Origin: Bacteroidota bacterium
GTDB taxonomy: Bacteria > Bacteroidota > Ignavibacteria > Ignavibacteriales > Ignavibacteriaceae
DNA length: 16,273 bases
Direction: 5' to 3'
Assembly (NCBI GenBank): GCA_021790055.1
Contig: JAJYIL010000012.1
Coordinates: 1-16,273 of the forward strand
Under the pieces are notes generated by a model, which made no database searches, was not told where the DNA came from, and saw only the letters and a list, made by a program, of their open reading frames with translations. Below, in pieces: positions 1 to 5,709 of this stretch (its first letter is position 1; each line of letters opens with the position of its first letter). Position numbers and translations under genes: made by a program.

Positions 1-2
1 AC

Positions 3-86
3 GCGGATTACACAGATGATTTAAAAACCCGCCGTAAAAAACATAACGAAGGAGGCTCACCATATACGTCAAAATACAGACCCTGA
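3..86 (+). CDS. Possible C-terminal end of an upstream gene (partial)
   Basis: Frame 3 is open from the left edge and ends at TGA 84-86, giving 27 residues with a strongly basic, hydrophilic composition (DDLKTRRKKHNEGG and then a Tyr/Lys/Pro tail). This looks like a disordered C-terminal tail of a real protein rather than chance translation, because the other two forward frames stop within the first 25 bases. Nothing in the residues identifies a family. A chance open frame of this length is quite possible, so confidence is low. Confidence 0.3.
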   Translation, partial: ADYTDDLKTRRKKHNEGGSPYTSKYRP

Positions 87-359
87 AAAATAAAGAATGT
101 AAAAGTATTTTCTAGCAAATCTATTATGCCACTTTTAATCTTTAGGTATGTTCCTGCCCCTGTTCTTATTCCGGCTCTCTTAATATTTCATGCCTCTTAG
201 TAATGGAATAAAACAAGGATTATTAGATTCAATTTCAATAAACAAAAAGCGAGCCGGGCTTGTTGAAACGCATAAGTAATTTATTTTTCTTCAATTATTA
301 AAATATTCCATAATATTTTTATTGAAATCCAGTTCATATTAAGTTAAATTACAGATGTA
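87..359. other. Intergenic region upstream of dapF
   Basis: I see no gene in these 273 bases. An imperfect inverted repeat lies at 243-250/258-265 (7 of 8 pairs, 7-base loop). It is followed on the minus strand by a short T-rich run, so it could be a weak terminator. A perfect AT-only inverted repeat lies at 300-307/312-319, about 40 bases before the dapF start, and could be an operator or simply AT-rich sequence. The dapF promoter should lie here, but I cannot point to a convincing -35/-10 or Bacteroidota-type -33/-7 pair. Confidence 0.4.
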
Positions 360-1226
360 ATGGAAAAAATTTTTTTTTACAAGATGAGCGGAGCCGGTAA
401 CGACTTTATCTTAATAGATAAAAACTTAAATCCCGACTTCTCTCTCGATTCGAAATCGATAAAAAGACTATGCGACAGACGCAACGGGATTGGTGCGGAC
501 GGAGTTATTACTATTGCTAATTCAAACACTTATGACTTTGATATGCAATATTATAACGCCGATGGCTCTACCGGGAGCCTTTGCGGTAACGGCGCAAGGT
601 GTGCGATAAAATTTGCCGGCGTCAGTGGAAGAATTAAAAACGGAAATACGAGCTTTCTTTCTAACGGACAGTTATATTCCGGCGAAATTCTGAACGGCGA
701 TGAAATAAAATTCTTTTTTAATTCTCCCAGGAGATTAAAGACTAATTTTATAATTTCTGCCGGCAAGCAAATGATAAATTCGTCTTTTGTTGATACCGGC
801 TCTCCGCATGTGGTTATTAATATTGAAGATATTTTTAAGGATGCTGGCGATCCGGAATCAAAATATAATAACCTGGATGATGTTCCTGTGTTAGAAATCG
901 GAAGAGAAATTAGATATCATAAGGATTTTGAACCGGGTGGTACCAACGTGAATTTTATCAAACTTGTAGATAACAATCTTCATATTCGAACTTACGAGCG
1001 GGGTGTTGAAGACGAAACTCTTGCCTGCGGTACTGGTGCAACAGCCTCAGCTATTATCGGGCATTCGTTATTTGGTATAAAGCCTCCAATAAAGCTGATA
1101 ACCCGCGGCGGTGATGAGTTAGTTGTCGATTATGAATTAGAAAATCATAGTGTAAAAAATCTATCTCTAACAGGTCCGGCTAAAGTAACCTTTACCGGAG
1201 AATTATTGTTAAACCAGTATTTCTAA
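360..1226 (+). CDS. dapF: Diaminopimelate epimerase
   Basis: Converts LL- to meso-diaminopimelate in the cytoplasm, the penultimate step of lysine synthesis and the source of the peptidoglycan cross-linking residue. The 288 residues are close to the usual length (about 275). The N-terminal substrate motif SGAGNDF is at residues 10-16. The two catalytic cysteines sit in their family motifs: C75 in NADGSTGSLCGNGARC and C223 in ERGVEDETLACGTGA. The two-lobed arrangement, with one catalytic Cys per half, is complete. The ATG at 360 gives the correct N-terminus, although no Shine-Dalgarno sequence precedes it. The next gene starts 16 bp downstream with its own GGAG, so the two are probably co-transcribed and end at the hairpin at 1609-1643. 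Identification is secure. Confidence 0.97.
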   Translation: MEKIFFYKMSGAGNDFILIDKNLNPDFSLDSKSIKRLCDRRNGIGADGVITIANSNTYDFDMQYYNADGSTGSLCGNGARCAIKFAGVSGRIKNGNTSFLSNGQLYSGEILNGDEIKFFFNSPRRLKTNFIISAGKQMINSSFVDTGSPHVVINIEDIFKDAGDPESKYNNLDDVPVLEIGREIRYHKDFEPGGTNVNFIKLVDNNLHIRTYERGVEDETLACGTGATASAIIGHSLFGIKPPIKLITRGGDELVVDYELENHSVKNLSLTGPAKVTFTGELLLNQYF

Positions 1227-1242
1227 AAAATCCGGAGAAAAA

Positions 1243-1548
1243 ATGTCTAAAGTAATTTTTACAATTCAATATGAATTAAAGCCTGATAAGAAAGAAGAGT
1301 ATTTAAATGTTGTTAAGGAATTAAAGAACTTGCTCAAAAACGAGCTGCTGGAAAGCTACTCGGTTTATGAAGTTAAAGGGAAATCCAACCAATTCCAGGA
1401 AGTTTACACTTTCGCGTCTGAGGCAGCCTACGATGCTTTTGACGACAACCAGAACGAAAGAATGAATATCTTAATCAACAAACTTACCGAGATGACAATA
1501 GAGAATTCTACTAAATATACCGTCCTTAATGAACTAGAAATAAATTAG
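1243..1548 (+). CDS. Small ABM-like (dimeric alpha-beta barrel) protein
   Basis: A 101-residue soluble protein with the size and pattern of the antibiotic biosynthesis monooxygenase (ABM)/YgiN-type ferredoxin-like fold. It has an N-terminal beta strand (VIFTIQYELKPDK), a helix starting KEEYLNVVKEL, a strand (SYSVYEVKGK), a QFQEVYTF strand, and a second helix around AAYDAFDDNQNE before a final strand. Family members are small dimers acting as quinol monooxygenases, haem-degrading enzymes or proteins of unknown role. No haem- or quinone-binding residues can be assigned here. The ATG at 1243 is preceded by GGAG at 1234-1237. It lies 16 bp after dapF, so it is likely in the same operon, but no link to lysine synthesis is evident. 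A YciI- or EthD-like fold relative is the main alternative. Confidence 0.65.
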   Translation: MSKVIFTIQYELKPDKKEEYLNVVKELKNLLKNELLESYSVYEVKGKSNQFQEVYTFASEAAYDAFDDNQNERMNILINKLTEMTIENSTKYTVLNELEIN

Positions 1549-1608
1549 TTCAATCTTAATTAGAGGTAATTAGCCTCCACTTCAAATTAGCCTTTGGAAT
1601 AATAATTG

Positions 1609-1643
1609 AAGCGATTAGTCAAAATAATCGCTTTCTTTCTTCT
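1609..1643 (+). terminator. Intrinsic terminator of the dapF operon
   Basis: A perfect 9-bp inverted repeat (AAGCGATTA at 1609-1617, TAATCGCTT at 1625-1633) with a 7-base loop is followed by the T-rich run TCTTTCTTCT. It lies about 60 bp after the stop of the ABM-like gene and separates the dapF operon from the electron-transfer genes that begin at 1687. Confidence 0.8.
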
Positions 1644-1686
1644 AATAAAAGTTTATTCAAACCATTAGTACGAAAAAAATATTCCT

Positions 1687-2565
1687 ATGACGAAAACTGT
1701 ACATAGAGTATACATTGGCTCTTTCTTTTTCATTACAATTGTTGCTACACTTATTCTTTCAATAGAAGGATTTAATTATTATACAACTCCATTAGTAGAT
1801 AGATTCTTTTCACCTCTGAATCCTTTGCTTAAACCAAGCGGACTTATAGGTCACGGCTTAGGTATTATCGGCAGCCTTATGATGATATTTGGGGTTGCAA
1901 TCTATATGATTCGGAAAAGGGTCAGGTATTTTCATAAGTTCGGCTATCTTAAGTATTGGCTGGAGTTTCATATATTTCTCTGCACACTGGGACCAATCTT
2001 AATATTATTTCATACTGCATTTAAATTCGGCGGTATAGTATCGGTAAGCTTCTGGAGTATGGTAGCAGTAGTTATCAGCGGCGCAGTAGGTAAATTTATC
2101 TACACACAGGTACCGCACACAATACAGGGGCAAATGATTAGCCTGAATGAATTAAATTCGTTAAGTGCAAATCTTTCATACGAGCTTAAAAACGAATTTC
2201 AACTCTCTGAAAAAATCTTATTCAGAATCGATCAAATAACGTCGTTTGATCGTTATAAAAGAATAAAATTTGGAACAAGCCTGGCTTTTGTAGTGCAGGA
2301 TTATTTTGGTACAAAAAATGTGATGAGTATGCTGAGAAAAGAATTACGCTCGGCAAAAGTACACAGGGTTCAAAGAAAAAGAATTCTGAAAACAGCCAAG
2401 GATAAATTGGTAATTTCAAGACGGATCGGGTTTTTGAATACAACTCAAAAAGTACTTAAATACTGGCACGTAATTCATCTTCCATTTGCTATCATAATGT
2501 TTATAGTAATGTTCGTACACATTGCGGTGGAAATAATCTTCGGTTACACGTGGATCTTTAAATGA
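1687..2565 (+). CDS. Membrane b-type cytochrome (putative diheme quinol oxidoreductase subunit)
   Basis: A 292-residue inner-membrane protein with about five transmembrane helices (roughly residues 8-29, 52-75, 92-112, 116-140, 261-287). A long basic loop, about residues 143-255, lies between helices 4 and 5. The helix after residue 92 carries H95 and H109 and the last helix carries H264 and H278. Each pair is 14 residues apart, the spacing that stacks two b haems between two helices in cytochrome b proteins. H56 in helix 2 and H261 are additional histidines. From this I infer a diheme b-type cytochrome exchanging electrons with the quinone pool and passing them to the FeS-flavoprotein and multihaem cytochromes that follow. 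It is the first gene after the terminator at 1609-1643 and probably opens the operon. No Shine-Dalgarno sequence precedes the ATG. The exact family is not recognised; it resembles cytochrome b561/ferric-reductase-like membrane proteins in layout. Confidence 0.65.
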   Translation: MTKTVHRVYIGSFFFITIVATLILSIEGFNYYTTPLVDRFFSPLNPLLKPSGLIGHGLGIIGSLMMIFGVAIYMIRKRVRYFHKFGYLKYWLEFHIFLCTLGPILILFHTAFKFGGIVSVSFWSMVAVVISGAVGKFIYTQVPHTIQGQMISLNELNSLSANLSYELKNEFQLSEKILFRIDQITSFDRYKRIKFGTSLAFVVQDYFGTKNVMSMLRKELRSAKVHRVQRKRILKTAKDKLVISRRIGFLNTTQKVLKYWHVIHLPFAIIMFIVMFVHIAVEIIFGYTWIFK

Positions 2566-2650
2566 ATTAGGGATTGGTGAGAAAATTAAAAGAGGGGAAT
2601 TTTCAGCGAGGGCAACTTAGTTTAGGTATATTAAATAATTTGTGAGATAG

Positions 2651-3991
2651 ATGGAAATTCTACTTGAAAATGTAGCTACCTATGCAGTAGTCTTTATTGT
2701 GGTCGTAGTTGTTCTGGCATTATATATTAAAAAGCTGAAAAGAAATACTAAGGAGACCAAGGCTAAGATAGAGGAATCGATCCAATTCGGCTTGCATGAA
2801 CCGGTATCCTTACATCCTGTTGTAGATCATGATCTATGCTTCGGCTGCGGCTCGTGTGTTGCCGCCTGCCCTGAACAAGACGTTCTGGGTTTGATGAACG
2901 GACAAGCACATATAATCCACGCTTCCAGGTGCGTAGGGCATGGAGCTTGCTTTCGTGCCTGCCCGGTAGATGCAATTACTTTGTGTATCGGTACCGAAAA
3001 GCGCGGTGTAGAGCTTCCACATGTAACTCCCGAATATGAATCTAACATCCCCGGTTTGTATATTGCCGGCGAATTGGGAGGGATGGGATTAATAAAGAAT
3101 GCCGTCGAGCAGGGCAAAATGGCTGTCAATTTCCTTTCGAACAAAATATCATCTTCATCTTCAAAAGCCGAATATGACGTGCTAATTGTCGGAGCGGGAC
3201 CTGCCGGTATAGCCGCTTCGCTTACTGCCGAAAAAAGGAATATGAAATATCTAACTCTTGAACAGGACAGCCTTGGCGGAACAGTCTTTAATTTCCCAAG
3301 AGCTAAAATTGTAATGACTGCACCGATGGATTTACCTTTGCACGGAAAAGTAAAATTGAGAGAAACTTCGAAGAGCGCTTTAATAAATTTGTGGCGGAAA
3401 GTGTTGGCTCAGCACAATATTACAATTCATGAAAGCGAAAAAGTAGAGTCAATTGTACGGGTAAAAGATTATTTCTTTGAAGTAAAAACTAATAAAGGTA
3501 TTTATACTTCCAAAGGCATTATACTTGCAATCGGAAGAAGAGGGACACCGCGCAAGCTTAATATACCTGGAGAGCAAAAAGAAAAAGTATCATACAGACT
3601 AATCGAGCCGGAACTAATTTCGAATCAGTCCATACTAATTGTTGGCGGAGGAGATTCGGCTATTGAATCTGCTCTACTATTGATGAAGGATAATTCAATT
3701 ACAATTTCCTACCGTAGTGAAGGCTTTTCGCGCTTGAAGCCAAAGAATCTTGAATTGATTCAGCAAGCTGAGAAAGACAGAAAGGTAAAGATTCTTTTTA
3801 ACTCCAATGTAAAAGAAATTTTGGACGACAAAGTTGTTCTTATCGTCTCTGGTGTTGAAAACAATGTAACTATAAAGAACGATTTAGTATACATTTTTGC
3901 AGGAGGTTTATTGCCAACAGATTTTCTTCAAAAGATTGGTATACAGGTTACGAAGAAACACGGCGAAGCAATAATGAAGCCCGAAAATTGA
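2651..3991 (+). CDS. Membrane-anchored ferredoxin-like/FAD/NAD(P) oxidoreductase
   Basis: A 446-residue protein with an N-terminal transmembrane anchor (about residues 8-26), then a two-cluster ferredoxin-like domain: C63-x2-C66-x2-C69-x3-C73-P, and C94-x5-C100-x3-C104-P with H97 where the second cysteine would be. A thioredoxin-reductase-like flavoprotein follows. It has the FAD-binding GAGPAG (residues 181-186) in a Rossmann beta-alpha-beta context and a NAD(P)-binding GGGDSA (332-337). No redox CxxC is visible in the flavoprotein part, so a disulfide reductase role is unlikely. The short segment IPGLYIAGELGGMG (133-146), which in thioredoxin reductases closes the FAD domain at the C-terminus, instead lies between the ferredoxin and FAD domains. 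I infer electron transfer between NAD(P)H or a quinol-linked partner and the adjacent cytochromes at the cytoplasmic face of the inner membrane. The ATG at 2651 follows a weak GAG. Confidence 0.78.
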   Translation: MEILLENVATYAVVFIVVVVVLALYIKKLKRNTKETKAKIEESIQFGLHEPVSLHPVVDHDLCFGCGSCVAACPEQDVLGLMNGQAHIIHASRCVGHGACFRACPVDAITLCIGTEKRGVELPHVTPEYESNIPGLYIAGELGGMGLIKNAVEQGKMAVNFLSNKISSSSSKAEYDVLIVGAGPAGIAASLTAEKRNMKYLTLEQDSLGGTVFNFPRAKIVMTAPMDLPLHGKVKLRETSKSALINLWRKVLAQHNITIHESEKVESIVRVKDYFFEVKTNKGIYTSKGIILAIGRRGTPRKLNIPGEQKEKVSYRLIEPELISNQSILIVGGGDSAIESALLLMKDNSITISYRSEGFSRLKPKNLELIQQAEKDRKVKILFNSNVKEILDDKVVLIVSGVENNVTIKNDLVYIFAGGLLPTDFLQKIGIQVTKKHGEAIMKPEN

Positions 3992-4098
3992 TTTTTAATT
4001 AAATATTAAAGCGCTTGAAAGAGAGAATAACAGATAAGGTGGTATACCATAGCGAGCTTGTTAAAGACCATGGTTATGCTTTTACTATTTCTTATTTA

Positions 4099-5709
4099 AT
4101 GAAGACGATAGAACTGGCTTTTATTTCTACTGCTATAACATTTATTGTATCGATGAAGGCAAATGCTCAAATATCACCCGGAAATTTAACTGTTGCACAT
4201 GCCAATCTTGAAGGCTTGAGCAACTGCACTAAGTGTCATGTGCTTGGAAAGCAGGTAGAAAATTATAAGTGCTTAGCCTGCCATACCGAGATAAAGCAGC
4301 TTATGGATGAGGGGAAGGGATATCACGCAAGTAGCGAAGTGAAAAATCAAAAATGCTTTAAATGCCATAGTGAACATCATGGAAGAAGTTTCAGGATAAT
4401 AAATTTTGTTCCGAAGACTTTTAACCACGATCTTACAGGCTTTAACCTTGAAGGGAAGCATGCACAATTAAAATGCGAAGAATGCCATCAGGTAAAATTC
4501 ATTCAGAATCCCAAATTGTTCGATAAGAGAAATGGAACTTACCTTGGCTTAAGTACAAAATGTGTTTCATGCCATGAAGATGTTCATCAAAATACTTTGG
4601 GAACCGATTGTTCATCTTGTCATAATACAATAAAGTTTAATCCTACAGTTAAGTTTAATCATGATAATGCAAAGTTTAGGCTTATAGGTGCTCATGTAAA
4701 AGTCGCATGCATCAAGTGTCATGAAAAGACGACTTTAAATGGAAAGCCGTTTCAGAAATTCACCGGTCTGGATTTTAAGAATTGTTCTCCTTGTCATGCA
4801 GATGTTCATCACGGGCAGTTCGGCAGCAACTGCATCAGATGTCATAATGAAAAGTCTTTCTTAGTGGTAAATAGAAATACTTTTAATCACGATAAGACAA
4901 GATACCCGCTCAGAGGCGCACACGTAAGTGTTTCGTGCAAAGCCTGTCATGGCAGCAATCCGCTTTCCAAACCAAAGTTTGCTAAATGCACCGATTGCCA
5001 CAAGGACGAGCATTTCGGTGAATTCACGGTGAATAATTTTATTGAAGACTGCAAGGACTGTCATGCTGTCGAAAGCTTCAAATCAACAATATTTACAATT
5101 AATGAACACAACAAAGGCAAATTCAAATTGACCGGCGCTCATTTAGCAGTATCATGTCAATCATGTCATTTTAAGTTGAGTAAAAATCAATGGCACTTCA
5201 AAAATATCGGAACAAGTTGCATTGACTGTCATGCTAACGTTCACGGCGATGAATTGACGGCAAAGTTTTTACATGACAATAAATGCCAGGCTTGTCATGT
5301 AACAGATGATTGGAACATAGTTAATTTCAACCATAATCTCACGGGCTTCAAATTGGAAGGGAAGCATGCATCGGTTTCTTGCGCCGATTGCCATGAAGAA
5401 AAGAGCAGTAACGGAAAAGTAACGTTCAAATTTAAATCGACGAACTCTGATTGCATAACTTGCCATCATGACGTTCACTTCGGACAATTCAATTCCGAAA
5501 AGATAGGCAATACTCCGGTCTGTGAAAATTGCCACGGCTTTAATAACTGGAAGCCGATAAAGTTTGATCATGAAAGGACAGCATTCCCGTTAAAGGGCGC
5601 TCATGAAAAGGTGAAATGTTCGGCTTGTCATAAGAAGGTAGATGTAGATGGAAATGAATTTATACAATATAAACTGAGAGATTTCAAATGCGCCTCGTGT
5701 CATGCTTAG
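4099..5709 (+). CDS. Secreted 20-haem c-type cytochrome
   Basis: I count 20 CxxCH haem c attachment motifs in about 536 residues. The ATG at 4099 starts a good signal peptide (MKTIELAFISTAITF..., cleavage expected after the ANA at 21-23). A TTG start at 4015 would add 28 hydrophilic residues and is less likely. An N-terminal group of three motifs is followed by five repeats of about 70-80 residues. The pattern of these is F(N)H, L-x-G-x-H, CxxCH, CxxCH followed in most repeats by a His three residues on (as in DVH), then CxxCH and an aromatic residue. The sixth repeat stops after its second haem motif, at the very end of the protein (CASCHA). Non-motif histidines roughly match the haem number, suggesting bis-His low-spin haems. 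The protein is lysine-rich. I infer a periplasmic electron carrier between the inner-membrane module and the outer membrane. The last 22 bp overlap the next cytochrome gene. Confidence 0.9.
   Translation: MKTIELAFISTAITFIVSMKANAQISPGNLTVAHANLEGLSNCTKCHVLGKQVENYKCLACHTEIKQLMDEGKGYHASSEVKNQKCFKCHSEHHGRSFRIINFVPKTFNHDLTGFNLEGKHAQLKCEECHQVKFIQNPKLFDKRNGTYLGLSTKCVSCHEDVHQNTLGTDCSSCHNTIKFNPTVKFNHDNAKFRLIGAHVKVACIKCHEKTTLNGKPFQKFTGLDFKNCSPCHADVHHGQFGSNCIRCHNEKSFLVVNRNTFNHDKTRYPLRGAHVSVSCKACHGSNPLSKPKFAKCTDCHKDEHFGEFTVNNFIEDCKDCHAVESFKSTIFTINEHNKGKFKLTGAHLAVSCQSCHFKLSKNQWHFKNIGTSCIDCHANVHGDELTAKFLHDNKCQACHVTDDWNIVNFNHNLTGFKLEGKHASVSCADCHEEKSSNGKVTFKFKSTNSDCITCHHDVHFGQFNSEKIGNTPVCENCHGFNNWKPIKFDHERTAFPLKGAHEKVKCSACHKKVDVDGNEFIQYKLRDFKCASCHA

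Noticed and set aside
2651..3991. Thioredoxin or bacillithiol disulfide reductase
   Set aside because: No redox-active CxxC is present in the flavoprotein domain, and the fused ferredoxin domain and membrane anchor point to another electron-transfer role.
4015..4098. TTG start extending the 20-haem cytochrome by 28 residues
   Set aside because: The extension is hydrophilic and would bury the signal peptide. The ATG at 4099 gives a standard signal peptide.
5688..5709. Simple frameshift that broke one large cytochrome gene in two
   Set aside because: The downstream frame starts with an ATG and a good hydrophobic signal peptide, which a frameshift would not create. The split-module idea is kept instead as an evolutionary hypothesis.
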